Assembly (NCBI GenBank): GCA_024640045.1
Contig: JAHEFS010000001.1
Location: 1 to 64,000 of the forward strand
Direction of reading: 5' to 3'
From: Chromatiales bacterium
GTDB taxonomy: Bacteria; Pseudomonadota; Gammaproteobacteria; Xanthomonadales; SZUA-36
DNA: 64,000 nucleotides
Positions 47,506 through 55,838 of this stretch are shown here, one piece after another (position 1 is the first letter of the stretch; the number at the start of each line of letters is the position of its first letter). The notes beneath the pieces were generated by a model. The model made no database searches, was not told the DNA's origin, and was given only the letters and a program-made list of their open reading frames with translations. The position numbers were made by a program, and so were the translations under genes.

Positions 47506-48735
47506 ATGCCCGATCTGGCCAAAATCCTGAAGCAAATGAGCGATCTTGAACAGTCCCTGGCATTAATTGCACGGGGCACCGAAGAAATTATCAAGCTGGA
47601 AGACCTGGAGGCGCGGCTCAAGCTGGAGCGCCCGTTAAAGGTCAAGGTGGGGTTTGACCCGACAGCTCCTGACCTGCACCTCGGTCACACCGTTCTCATC
47701 AATAAAATGCGCCAGTTCCAGGACCTCGGCCACGAAGTCACGTTCCTGATCGGGGATTTTACGGGCCTGATCGGTGACCCGACAGGCAAGAATGTCACCC
47801 GCAAGGCCATGACGGTGGAAGAGGTCAAGGCCAATGCCGAGACCTACTCGACCCAGGTATTCAAGATTCTCGACCCGGATAAGACCCGGATTCGTTTCAA
47901 CTCCGAGTGGCTGCACGCGCTGGGTGCCGAGGGCATGATCCGGTTGGCGGCCAAGTACACTGTTGCCCGCATGCTCGAGCGGGACGATTTTGAGAAGCGC
48001 TACAAAAGTAACCAGCCCATCGCCGTGCACGAGTTTCTGTATCCACTGGCGCAGGGCTATGACTCGGTGGCGCTCAACGCCGACGTCGAGTTGGGCGGCA
48101 CCGACCAGAAATTTAACCTGCTTGTGGGCCGGCACCTGCAGCAGCACTATGGCCAGCCGCCGCAAGTGGTGATCACGCTGCCGCTGCTGGAAGGCACAGA
48201 CGGCGTGCAGAAAATGTCCAAGTCACTGGGCAATTACATTGGCATCGTCGAAGCGCCCGCGGAAATGTTCGGCAAGCTGATGTCGATTTCAGATGAGCTC
48301 ATGTGGCGCTACTTCGACCTTCTGAGCTTCCGCAGCAACGAAGAGCTGGCTGGGCTGCGGCAATCGGTCGAGGAAGGAAAGAACCCGCGGGATGTGAAAT
48401 TCCTGCTTTGCGAAGAAATCATTGCCCGTTTTCATGGCGCCACCGCCGCGCAGCAGGCGAAGGAAACCTTTATTGCGCGATTCCGCGAAGGCGCCATGCC
48501 CGAGGATATTCGTGAACAGACTCTGGAAACGGCGGGTGAGGGTATCGGTATCGCTGCGGCGCTGAGCCAGTGCGGGCTCACCTCCAGCAATTCGGAGGCT
48601 TTCCGCATGATTCAGCAAGGCGGGGTCCGCATCGATGGCGAGCGAGTGGAGGATCGGGGGCTGATGTTGCCAGCCGGCTTCAGTGGCGTGCTGCAGGTGG
48701 GCAAGCGCAAGTTCTGCAAAGCCGATGTCGAGTAA
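47506..48735 (+). CDS. tyrS: Tyrosyl-tRNA synthetase
   Basis: Class Ic synthetase, 409 residues, of the type common in Pseudomonas. HIGH-like motif [15 protein letters not shown] motif [12 protein letters not shown], and a C-terminal S4 RNA-binding domain ([14 protein letters not shown]). ATG 47506 has a GTGAGG at good spacing; ATG 47536 would begin [10 protein letters not shown] and match the usual family length (about 399). Its 3' end overlaps tyrA by 11 bp, linking tyrosine supply and charging. Confidence 0.95.
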   Translation: MPDLAKILKQMSDLEQSLALIARGTEEIIKLEDLEARLKLERPLKVKVGFDPTAPDLHLGHTVLINKMRQFQDLGHEVTFLIGDFTGLIGDPTGKNVTRKAMTVEEVKANAETYSTQVFKILDPDKTRIRFNSEWLHALGAEGMIRLAAKYTVARMLERDDFEKRYKSNQPIAVHEFLYPLAQGYDSVALNADVELGGTDQKFNLLVGRHLQQHYGQPPQVVITLPLLEGTDGVQKMSKSLGNYIGIVEAPAEMFGKLMSISDELMWRYFDLLSFRSNEELAGLRQSVEEGKNPRDVKFLLCEEIIARFHGATAAQQAKETFIARFREGAMPEDIREQTLETAGEGIGIAAALSQCGLTSSNSEAFRMIQQGGVRIDGERVEDRGLMLPAGFSGVLQVGKRKFCKADVE

Positions 48736-49855
48736 AGATCATCAGGATAGTGAATCCGTCGAGACCTTGCGCGATCGGCTGGACACCGTCGATCACCAGA
48801 TTCTGCAGCTGATCGCCGAGCGCCAGGACCTGGTCACCAGAATCGGCGAGCGAAAACACCTCGATGGCAGGGCCCTGCGCGATTTTCGCCGTGAGCGCGA
48901 AGTCATCGAACTGGGCATGGACCGGGCCGGTCGGCTGGGGCTGAATCCGGATATCGCCCGGGATATTCTCGAGCGGTTGATTCACCACTCCCTGAGCAAG
49001 CAGGAGCAACGCCAGTTGGTCAGCTCCGGCCATGGCGCAGGCATGTCCGCGCTGGTCATTGGCGGTCTTGGCCGTATGGGTGACTGGCTGGCGCGTTATC
49101 TCGATACCCTCGGCTATGCGGTGGAGGTGGCGGACCCAGGTCCCGGTGACAGCCTGTTTCCCAGGATTCATGACTGGCGTGACTCATCGCTGGAACATGA
49201 CCTGGTGGCGGTGTGTGCACCACTGCGTGCCAGCAATCAGATACTGGAAGAACTGGCTGGCCACAAGCCGCGCGGACTGGTGTTCGACATTGGTTCGTTG
49301 AAGGGTCCCGTGGCCGCCGGTCTGGAGGCTATGCGCAAGGCGGGTTGCCGCATCGCCTCGGTACACCCGATGTTCGGGCCAAGGGAGTTGATGCTTTCCG
49401 GGCGTCATATTCTGCTGGTGGATGCGGGTCACGCCGAGGCACTGCTCGAGGCGAAGGCACTGTTTGCCCACACGGCCGCCGAGTGCGTCGAACTGGGTCT
49501 GCGTGACCATGACGAGGTGATGGGGTGGGTGTTGGGGCTGTCCCATCTGCTGAATATCGCGTTCGCCGCGGCCATCAGTGAATCGGGCGAGGCTGTGCCA
49601 CTGTTACGTAAAATTTCCAGCACGACGTTCAATTCGCAATTGCAAGTCGCGGCACAGGTGGTCTCCGAAAATCCCCACCTGTATTTCGAGATTCAGACTG
49701 GAACGCTACCGGTCACGGGGGCGGTAGAGACCTTTTCGCGGTCGCTCGACCAGTTGGTGGATGCCATTTCCACATGCAACGAAGGACGTTTCGTCGAGAT
49801 CATGCAGCACGCTCGCCAGTCACTTTCCGAGGTATCGGAGGGGCCGGCCAAGTGA
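48725..49855 (+). CDS. tyrA: Bifunctional chorismate mutase / prephenate dehydrogenase TyrA
   Basis: 376 residues. The N-terminal AroQ-type chorismate mutase (about 12-98) contains [19 protein letters not shown] and the RREREV segment. The C-terminal prephenate dehydrogenase starts with the NAD-binding [14 protein letters not shown] and includes [14 protein letters not shown] and a [11 protein letters not shown] helix. Leads from chorismate to 4-hydroxyphenylpyruvate and tyrosine. ATG 48725 lies inside the tyrS end; the stop overlaps the Nudix gene (GTGA). Confidence 0.94.
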   Translation: MSSKDHQDSESVETLRDRLDTVDHQILQLIAERQDLVTRIGERKHLDGRALRDFRREREVIELGMDRAGRLGLNPDIARDILERLIHHSLSKQEQRQLVSSGHGAGMSALVIGGLGRMGDWLARYLDTLGYAVEVADPGPGDSLFPRIHDWRDSSLEHDLVAVCAPLRASNQILEELAGHKPRGLVFDIGSLKGPVAAGLEAMRKAGCRIASVHPMFGPRELMLSGRHILLVDAGHAEALLEAKALFAHTAAECVELGLRDHDEVMGWVLGLSHLLNIAFAAAISESGEAVPLLRKISSTTFNSQLQVAAQVVSENPHLYFEIQTGTLPVTGAVETFSRSLDQLVDAISTCNEGRFVEIMQHARQSLSEVSEGPAK

Positions 49856-50370
49856 CCCTGAATGACATCGATTGGGGCACGTGGAAGGCCAGGGATCCGG
49901 CGACGCTGGTGTTCGTGATCGAGGATGACAAGGTCTTGCTGATTCGCAAGAAGCGGGGCCTGGGGCTTGGCAAGATCAATGGTCCCGGAGGCAAGCTCGA
50001 CCCTGGCGAGAACGCCGTCGACTGTGCCCGGCGCGAATGCCGGGAAGAATTGGGTATCGAGGTACATGATCTCGAATGCCTGGGCGAACACAAGTTTCAG
50101 TTCATCGACGGCTATTCGATTCATTGCTGGGTTTTCCGAACCTACCGATACGAAGGCGAACCGGTCGAGACAGAAGAGGCTGTACCCCTGTGGACGAATA
50201 TCGACCAGATACCTTACGAGGAGATGTGGGAAGACGACCGTCTGTGGCTGCCCATGGTGCTCGAGGGCAGGAGCTTCTCGGCCCGCTGGGTATTTGACGA
50301 CGATCGCATGCTGGACCACGACATTCGCCACGTGGAACAGGTGATTCCCGGTGGCCCCCGGATTGACTGA
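49852..50370 (+). CDS. Nudix hydrolase (MutT/MTH1-like)
   Basis: 172-residue Nudix enzyme with an intact Nudix box (GKLDPGENAVDCARRECREELGI split over its length; Gly, Glu, then REC-REELG). The preceding GKINGPGGK segment resembles MTH1-type 8-oxo-dGTPases. It probably sanitises oxidised nucleotides, but substrate is inferred. The start is GTG 49852, sharing bases with the tyrA stop. A dipeptidase follows after 11 bp. Confidence 0.87.
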   Translation: MTLNDIDWGTWKARDPATLVFVIEDDKVLLIRKKRGLGLGKINGPGGKLDPGENAVDCARRECREELGIEVHDLECLGEHKFQFIDGYSIHCWVFRTYRYEGEPVETEEAVPLWTNIDQIPYEEMWEDDRLWLPMVLEGRSFSARWVFDDDRMLDHDIRHVEQVIPGGPRID

Positions 50371-50381
50371 GGATTGAGCCG

Positions 50382-51587
50382 ATGGACAACAGACTAACCC
50401 CGATACTCGCCAGCCTGATCTGTGCGGTGCTGCTCGTTCCGTCGGTCGAGGCTGAGGAAAACGCGCAGGCGCGTGCCCGGAATCTCGCACAGGCCAACAT
50501 TCTGATCGATACCCATATTGACGTTCCTTACCGGATTTCAGAGAAGTGGGAAGATGTGACGCGGGCAACGGAGAAGGGTGAATTCGATCTGCCGCGCGCC
50601 CGCGCAGGTGGGCTGGACGTACCATTCATGTCAATTTACACGCCGGCCGAGATGGAGGCCGAAGGCGGCAGCTTCCAATTGGCAAACCAGTTGATCGACA
50701 TGGTGGAAGCCATGGTGGCGCGCGCGCCGGACGCGGCGGTCATAGTTCGTACCGCGGCCGAGGCCGAAGCCGCATTCAGGGCAGGCAAGCTCGGGCTGGC
50801 GTTGGGTATGGAAAACGGTTCACCGCTGGACCACGATATTGCCAACGTGGGCTATTTCCGCGATCGCGGCATCAGTTACATTACATTGACGCACAGTCTG
50901 AGCAACCAGCTTTCCGATTCCTCTTACGACAAGAACCGCCCACTACAGGGCCTGAGTGACTTCGGGCGCGAGGTCGTGCGCGAAATGAATCGCGTGGGCA
51001 TCATGATCGATATCTCCCATGTCTCCGACCAGGCGTTTTTCCAGGTCCTGGAGATCAGCCGGGTGCCGGTCATCGCATCGCACTCTTCCGCCCGGCATTA
51101 CACGCCGGGATTCGAGCGCAACATGAGCGATGAGATGATCGTGGCTTTGGCGGAGCATGGGGGAGTCATCCAGATCAATTTTGGCTCTTCCTTTTTGACG
51201 AACGAAGCCCGCGAGTGGAGCGATGAGTTCTATGACAAGCTCGAAGTGTTCCAGGAAGCGGGCGACTTCGACGAACAAGACGTGGAAGTGGCCGCTTTCA
51301 CAAAAGACTACCGCAAGGAAAAGCCCTTTCCCTTCGCCACACTGAGCGACGTACTCGATCATTTCGATCACGTGGTCAAATTGGTTGGTATCGATTACGT
51401 TGGAATCGGTTCGGATTTCGACGGCGTTGGCGACAGCCTCCCCGTGGACCTGAAGGATGTGAGTGCATTCCCCGCCCTGGTCGAAGGCTTGCTCGGGCGC
51501 GGTTACTCCGAGCAGGACATCACCAAGATCATGGGCGGCAACCTGTTGCGCGTTTGGCGGCAGGTGGGGGAATTTACCGCGCTGTGA
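50382..51587 (+). CDS. Membrane dipeptidase (M19 family)
   Basis: 401 residues with a Sec signal peptide (to about residue 24), so periplasmic or exported. Zinc-ligand and catalytic motifs of the renal dipeptidase family: LIDTHIDVPY, GMENGSPL, IDISHVSD, ASHSSARHY and IGSDFDGVGD. Cleaves dipeptides, including D-amino-acid or dehydro-peptides in characterised relatives; the native substrate is not known. Part of the plus-strand tyrS-tyrA-nudix-dipeptidase-VTT run. Confidence 0.92.
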   Translation: MDNRLTPILASLICAVLLVPSVEAEENAQARARNLAQANILIDTHIDVPYRISEKWEDVTRATEKGEFDLPRARAGGLDVPFMSIYTPAEMEAEGGSFQLANQLIDMVEAMVARAPDAAVIVRTAAEAEAAFRAGKLGLALGMENGSPLDHDIANVGYFRDRGISYITLTHSLSNQLSDSSYDKNRPLQGLSDFGREVVREMNRVGIMIDISHVSDQAFFQVLEISRVPVIASHSSARHYTPGFERNMSDEMIVALAEHGGVIQINFGSSFLTNEAREWSDEFYDKLEVFQEAGDFDEQDVEVAAFTKDYRKEKPFPFATLSDVLDHFDHVVKLVGIDYVGIGSDFDGVGDSLPVDLKDVSAFPALVEGLLGRGYSEQDITKIMGGNLLRVWRQVGEFTAL

Positions 51588-51595
51588 ACTGAGCG

Positions 51596-52204
51596 ATGGA
51601 GCAACTGCTTTCATTGGTTGAATGGCTGCAGGCCAACCCGGCACTGAGTGCGCCGCTGTTCGTGCTCGTTTTTTCCCTGATCATGGCAGTCGGCATACCA
51701 GGTGGCTGGTTCTTGCTGCTCTCAGCCGGTTTTCTGTTCGGAACCCTCGGCGGCGCCATCCTGGTGACCGCGGGCGTTTTCCTGGCGGCATGGTTAACTC
51801 ACATGGTCATCCGGACTGCCCTGGGGCGCTGGCTCGATCACCGGGCCGAGGCCTGGCAGGCCAGGGTTCGCACATTCATCGACCAGGGCAACACACTTTT
51901 GCTTATCGTCCCGCGCATGATTCCCGTGTTCCCGTTTTTTGCCCTGAACGTGGGCATGACAGCCTCTGGAATTCCGCTCGGAACCTACCTGTGGACGACC
52001 ACGGTCGGCACGATGCCCATTGCCCTGGTGATTTGCAGTATCGGGGCGCAATTCAAGGATCTGGAGGAGGTGGCCCAGGCCGGGGTCCTGGACACGCTGC
52101 TGTCACCGGGTCTGCTGCTCCCCATCGGGGTCCTGCTCTGCATGACCCTGGGCGGCTGGTGGTTGCTCAGGAGAAATGCGGCCAGCCGGCAAGCGGCGGA
52201 ATGA
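51596..52204 (+). CDS. DedA/TVP38 (VTT-domain) membrane protein
   Basis: 202 residues with about four to five membrane helices. The VTT/SNARE-associated domain is recognised by AVGIPGGWFLLLSAGFLFG, a re-entrant segment, and LLIVPRMIPVFPFFALNVG followed by a short loop and helix. Family members move or scramble lipid carriers, including undecaprenyl phosphate in related DedA proteins. The gene lies 8 bp after the dipeptidase and ends before a bidirectional hairpin. Confidence 0.85.
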   Translation: MEQLLSLVEWLQANPALSAPLFVLVFSLIMAVGIPGGWFLLLSAGFLFGTLGGAILVTAGVFLAAWLTHMVIRTALGRWLDHRAEAWQARVRTFIDQGNTLLLIVPRMIPVFPFFALNVGMTASGIPLGTYLWTTTVGTMPIALVICSIGAQFKDLEEVAQAGVLDTLLSPGLLLPIGVLLCMTLGGWWLLRRNAASRQAAE

Positions 52205-52250
52205 ACGTGAGATGACCGACTGAGGGGCCGTTGCGCCGGCAGCCTTGCCC

Positions 52251-52272
52251 GCCGCCAGCATCTGCTGGCGGC
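52251..52272. terminator. Bidirectional hairpin terminator between VTT and DUF3501 genes
   Basis: A perfect 9-bp GC-rich stem (GCCGCCAGC, 52251-52259, with 52264-52272) and an ATCT loop, between two convergent genes. T-runs are weak on both sides (a TTTT lies 12 nt after it on the plus strand). Confidence 0.6.
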
Positions 52273-52284
52273 CATTGACGAATT

Positions 52285-52890
52285 TTAAGAAAGGCGTCCG
52301 AGATCGCCCAGCAGCGATTGTCGAGTCGCTTCCGTTACGGCCAGCTGGTGGTTGTAGTAGTCGTGCTGAACGCCCATGCTGAGGCTGGCGCCCGCGTGCA
52401 GCGCGGTGATCATTTCATCACTCAGCTCGAAGCGCATGAAGTGAACCGCTGAGGTCTTTTCCTCGTTGGAGCGTTCCAGGTCTTCGTTGGCGATGGCGTA
52501 CACGCGCTCGAAGCCCTCGACCTGAATCCAGATCAGGTTTTCGACGCCCTTCAGATTGGCCAGCTGGCGCTTGCGCTCTTCCACGTCCTGGAATTCCAGC
52601 ATGGCGGTGCATTTCAGGTTACTGCCATCCGGGATTAGCGGGTTGTACGCATCCAGCTCTTCCTGGATGCCGTCGGCTTCGAAAATTCGTTCGATGCGCA
52701 GCATTTCCTGGACCTGGTACTGGATGGTCAGGCGGTCCTCGAAGTACAGGTTGAGGTGTGGTCCGATGGAGACCCGGCGGTCTTTCTTATGGTCGATAAC
52801 CCGGGCCCGAAATCCAGCGCGTTCGACGGCATAGGTTTCCAGGTTCATCAGGTCATTACGGGTCAGTGTTTTCATGGTCGTCATTTCCAT
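52285..52890 (-). CDS. DUF3501 family protein
   Basis: 201-residue cytosolic protein of DUF3501, a family usually encoded beside a GlpC-like Fe-S protein and a rubrerythrin, as here. Recognisable by the N-terminal LTRNDLMNLETYAVERAGFR and the conserved SIGPHLNLYFEDRLT segment. No catalytic motif. Several in-frame ATGs exist (52890, 52884, 52875); the first is given, 1 bp after the Fe-S gene's stop. Role unknown, probably oxidative-stress linked by context. Confidence 0.85.
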   Translation of the reverse strand: MEMTTMKTLTRNDLMNLETYAVERAGFRARVIDHKKDRRVSIGPHLNLYFEDRLTIQYQVQEMLRIERIFEADGIQEELDAYNPLIPDGSNLKCTAMLEFQDVEERKRQLANLKGVENLIWIQVEGFERVYAIANEDLERSNEEKTSAVHFMRFELSDEMITALHAGASLSMGVQHDYYNHQLAVTEATRQSLLGDLGRLS

Positions 52891-52891
52891 T

Positions 52892-54238
52892 TCAGATTCC
52901 GTAGGCTTTTCTCAGCAGGGTTAAAGGACTGGTCTCGCCATTTTTTAACTCCAGTCCGTCGGCAATCTGCGAGGCGGCCATCGGGCAGTCAGAGACCAGG
53001 TAGTCCGCCTCCATTTTTTTGGCCCGATTGATAACAGGCCGGGCAATTTTCTGTGATTTCGCGTACGTGCCTTTGCGCACGCCATAGGTGCCGTCATGCC
53101 CGGAGCAGCGTTCGATCACCTGGATGTCGGCGTTCGGCACCAACGACAGCACGTCCTTGGTTTTCGGCCCAATGTTTTGCACACGCTGGTGGCAGGGTAC
53201 GTGCCAGGCCACGGTGCCGATCGGGTTCTTGAATTCGGTGTTCATCAGGCCGGCCTTATGCCGGTGCACGAGGTATTCGAAAGGATCGTAGATGTGTTGC
53301 CGGATTTTCTGCAGGTCGACATCGTCCGGGTACATCAACGGCAATTCCTGCTTGAACATCAGCACGCAGGAAGGAATGGCCGCGACGATGTCCCAGCCCT
53401 CATCAATCAGTCGGACCAGTTCTGGCACGTTCTTGCGCTTGTACTTGTCGACCGTCTCGAGGTCGCCCTGCTCGAACTTGGGCATGCCGCAGCACTCTTC
53501 CTTCTCGGTCAGGCGAACCGGGATGCCGTTGTGCTCGAAAACCTTGATCAGGTCATCGCCGATATCCGGTGCGTTCACGTTGCAGTAGCACGTGGCGAAC
53601 AGCGCCACTCGGCCGCGCGTCGGGCCGGCCTCCCGGGCTTCGACGGCTGCCGGTGCACGGTTCTTGTTGCGGCGGCGAATGGTGTCGCTGTGATATTCGG
53701 GCAGGTGCGCGTCACGGTGCAGATCGAGCGTCTTTTCCAGGATCTTGCGTAATGCCGGACTGCGGTTGGCCGCGTTGATGGTCTGGCTGACAACCGGCAG
53801 GCTACCGACCGTTCCGGTAATCTTGGTGTTGCTGATCAGTTTGTGGGCCAGCTTGCGCTCACCTTTCTTGAACTGGATTGCCTTGGCCCGCAGCATCAGG
53901 TGCGGGAAATCGATGTTCCACTCGTGCGGCGGAATGTACGGGCACTTGGTCTGGTAACAGAGGTCGCACATGAAGCACTCGTCTACGACCTTCCAGTAGT
54001 CTTTCTTGTCCACCCCATCCACTTCCATGGTGGATGATTCGTCCACCAGGTCGAACAGCGTGGGAAACGCGTCACATAATGAAACACATCGCCGGCAACC
54101 GTGACACAGATCGAATACGCGCTCCAGTTCGTCCAGCAGGGGCGCTTCGTCATAAAACTCGGGCTCTTGCCAGCCCAGGGGGTGGCGAGTGGGTGCTTCG
54201 AGGCTGCCTTCTCGGTTGCTGCTGATGGGTCCGGACAT
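52892..54238 (-). CDS. GlpC/heterodisulfide-reductase-like Fe-S protein
   Basis: 448-residue redox protein. Two [4Fe-4S] sites lie near the N terminus (CHGCRRCVSLC and CFMCDLCYQTKCPY), followed by two CCG-type cysteine-rich domains. The first has a full ECCGMPKFEQGD motif, the second reads RCSGHDG, as in GlpC-type proteins. Candidate electron donor or quinone-linked oxidoreductase for the rubrerythrin upstream. It lacks a membrane helix. DUF3501 starts 1 bp after its stop. Confidence 0.88.
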   Translation of the reverse strand: MSGPISSNREGSLEAPTRHPLGWQEPEFYDEAPLLDELERVFDLCHGCRRCVSLCDAFPTLFDLVDESSTMEVDGVDKKDYWKVVDECFMCDLCYQTKCPYIPPHEWNIDFPHLMLRAKAIQFKKGERKLAHKLISNTKITGTVGSLPVVSQTINAANRSPALRKILEKTLDLHRDAHLPEYHSDTIRRRNKNRAPAAVEAREAGPTRGRVALFATCYCNVNAPDIGDDLIKVFEHNGIPVRLTEKEECCGMPKFEQGDLETVDKYKRKNVPELVRLIDEGWDIVAAIPSCVLMFKQELPLMYPDDVDLQKIRQHIYDPFEYLVHRHKAGLMNTEFKNPIGTVAWHVPCHQRVQNIGPKTKDVLSLVPNADIQVIERCSGHDGTYGVRKGTYAKSQKIARPVINRAKKMEADYLVSDCPMAASQIADGLELKNGETSPLTLLRKAYGI

Positions 54239-54272
54239 GTCGGTCTGCTCCGTGCTGGGGTTCAGGCTGAGA

Positions 54273-54292
54273 AGGGGCGCCGTAGCGCCCCT
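54273..54292. other. Hairpin between rubrerythrin and the Fe-S gene
   Basis: AGGGGCGC / GCGCCCCT (54273-54280 with 54285-54292) around a CGTA loop, 30 nt after the rubrerythrin stop. No T-run, so partial termination or an mRNA-stabilising element setting rubrerythrin above the downstream genes is more likely than full termination. Confidence 0.5.
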
Positions 54293-54322
54293 CTCATGAA
54301 CAGCTAAGACTACTCCCTACGC

Positions 54323-54739
54323 CTAGTCCATATCGTCCAGTGCTTTCTGGAAACGATTGGCGTGAGAACGCTCCGCCTTGGCCAGGGTTTCGAACCAATC
54401 GGCGATTTCATCGAAGCCTTCATCGCGCGCCGCGCTGGCCATGCCCGGGTACATATCGGTGTATTCGTGCGTCTCACCGGCGATGGCAGCCTTCAGGTTG
54501 TCGCTGGTCGGGCCGATGGGTAGTCCGGTGGCCGGATCGCCCGCTTCTTCCAGGTATTCGAGGTGACCGTGCGCATGGCCCGTTTCGCCTTCTGCGGTCG
54601 AACGGAAAACTGCCGCAACGTCGTTGTAGCCTTCCACGTCCGCCTTCTGTGCGAAGTACAGGTAGCGACGGTTGGCCTGGGACTCGCCTGCAAAAGCGTC
54701 TTTCAGATTTTGTTCGGTTTTGGTGCCTTTCAGTGACAT
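54323..54739 (-). CDS. Rubrerythrin-like diiron protein (no rubredoxin domain)
   Basis: 138-residue four-helix ferritin-like protein carrying the diiron ligands: [32 protein letters not shown] and ERSHANRF. The C-terminal rubredoxin domain of classical rubrerythrin is absent, so electrons must come from another protein, plausibly the Fe-S protein encoded next. Expected to reduce hydrogen peroxide or act in iron/oxygen homeostasis. The ATG follows a GAGG-type site. Confidence 0.92.
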   Translation of the reverse strand: MSLKGTKTEQNLKDAFAGESQANRRYLYFAQKADVEGYNDVAAVFRSTAEGETGHAHGHLEYLEEAGDPATGLPIGPTSDNLKAAIAGETHEYTDMYPGMASAARDEGFDEIADWFETLAKAERSHANRFQKALDDMD

Positions 54740-54782
54740 GATCTTTCAATCCTCCGTTAACTCATGGGCGTACAAATACTCA

Positions 54783-54835
54783 GAGATCATAGTCAATTCC
54801 AGCTGATAGTTAAAATTGAATATATATATGATCTC
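54783..54835 (-). promoter_or_regulatory. Rubrerythrin control region with spaced inverted repeat
   Basis: GAGATCATA (54783-54791) and its complement TATGATCTC (54827-54835) have centres 44 bp apart, about four helical turns. The left arm contains the minus-strand TATGAT (54791-54786), a 5-of-6 match to a -10 box for the rubrerythrin gene; the -35 is poor. A direct repeat ATAGTTAAA (54806-54814 and 54837-54845) is also present. The pattern suggests a regulator binding two half-sites; which one is unknown. Confidence 0.4.
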
Positions 54836-54890
54836 AATAGTTAAATTCAATCGTTAGTTTGCCGTAACTGGGCATTATCTCGCAGGCTGG

Positions 54891-54940
54891 TTGATCGAAT
54901 GTTGACCAGCCTCAATAATGGATGCGGTCGGTAGCCGCAT
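54891..54940 (+). promoter_or_regulatory. tspO promoter and leader hairpin
   Basis: TTGATC (54891-54896), a 17-nt spacer and AATAAT (54914-54919) form a good sigma-70 promoter. Just after it, ATGCGG (54922-54927) and CCGCAT (54935-54940) form a 6-bp hairpin with a 7-nt loop, ending 5 nt before the AAGGAG ribosome-binding site of tspO. Confidence 0.5.
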
Positions 54941-54957
54941 ATCACAAGGAGAATGCG

Positions 54958-55443
54958 ATGAAACGCTGGGGTTCACTGCTATTTTTTCTCGCTCTCGTGG
55001 TGTTGGTCTCCTGGTGGGGCAGCCGTTTTATGCCCGGCGAGTGGTACGCGGGCCTGACCAAACCCAGTTGGAACCCTCCTTCGTGGCTATTCGGGCCAGT
55101 ATGGTCAACGCTTTACATTCTTATGGCAGTCGCGGCGTGGCAGATCTGGAACACCGATCATCCGCGAAAGGTACAGGCGATCGCGCTCTGGATCGGGCAG
55201 TTGGTTGTCAACGGCGCGTGGTCCTGGCTGTTCTTCGGGCTGCATCGGCCGGGCATCGCCATGTTCGAGTTGGCGGGCCTGGTGGTGCTCGTGCTGCTGA
55301 CTATTCGAATGTTTCATGCCATCAGGCCCGTCGCAGCCAGCCTGATGGTTCCCTACCTGGTCTGGATCACTTTTGCGCTGGCGCTGAATGTCGCGCTGTG
55401 GCGGCTGAATGGCGGTGGCGTCGCCAGCTTGACCGGCGGTTGA
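54958..55443 (+). CDS. tspO: TspO/MBR family tryptophan-rich sensory protein
   Basis: 161-residue five-helix membrane protein. Family motifs: GEWYAGLTKPSWNPPSWLFGPVW near helix 1-2, ALWIGQLVVNGAWSWLFF, and a Trp-rich profile with the late WITFALALN segment. TspO binds porphyrins and tetrapyrroles and is linked to oxygen or stress signalling. ATG 54958 is set by AAGGAG. It is divergent from rubrerythrin, possibly sharing stress control. Confidence 0.93.
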   Translation: MKRWGSLLFFLALVVLVSWWGSRFMPGEWYAGLTKPSWNPPSWLFGPVWSTLYILMAVAAWQIWNTDHPRKVQAIALWIGQLVVNGAWSWLFFGLHRPGIAMFELAGLVVLVLLTIRMFHAIRPVAASLMVPYLVWITFALALNVALWRLNGGGVASLTGG

Positions 55444-55458
55444 CTCGAGGATCGGAAT

Positions 55459-55833
55459 TCAGCGCTCCACCGCGTTGAATTCGAGTCTATTGCCGGCCGG
55501 ATCCTGACAGAAGACCTGGATCAGTCTGATCTCGTCGACGCGTGTGGTGTGGTACTTGATGCGACGTTGCCCCAGCTTTCGTGTCAACGGTTCCAGGCGC
55601 TCTACCCGGAAGGCCACGTGATCCAGGGTGGTGTGCCCGAGGCCTGGCTCGCAATCACGCTCAGAAAGATGAACCAGCGCACGGTCCCCCGAATACAGCC
55701 AGTAGCCTCCGCTCGAGAATGCGGGGCGGAAGCCTTCCTTCAGACCCAGGACGTCCTCGTAAAATGCCTTCACCTGCGCCAACAGGGCACGTGGAGCACA
55801 GACGTTGATGTGATCGAGGTTGACCTGCGCCAC
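55459..55833 (-). CDS. VOC (glyoxalase/dioxygenase superfamily) protein
   Basis: 124-residue single VOC domain with paired beta-alpha-beta modules: LDHINVCAPRAL, FYEDVLGLKEG and YWLYSGDRALVH in the first half, TLDHVAFRV and QDPAGNRLEFNAV in the second. The two His and a Glu in those blocks fit a metal site. Substrate unknown. The start is GTG 55833, preceded by GGAGG; a longer open frame upstream runs through the next gene and is rejected. It lies 5 bp after the DUF819 gene. Confidence 0.82.
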   Translation of the reverse strand: MAQVNLDHINVCAPRALLAQVKAFYEDVLGLKEGFRPAFSSGGYWLYSGDRALVHLSERDCEPGLGHTTLDHVAFRVERLEPLTRKLGQRRIKYHTTRVDEIRLIQVFCQDPAGNRLEFNAVER

Positions 55834-55838
55834 AGGGT

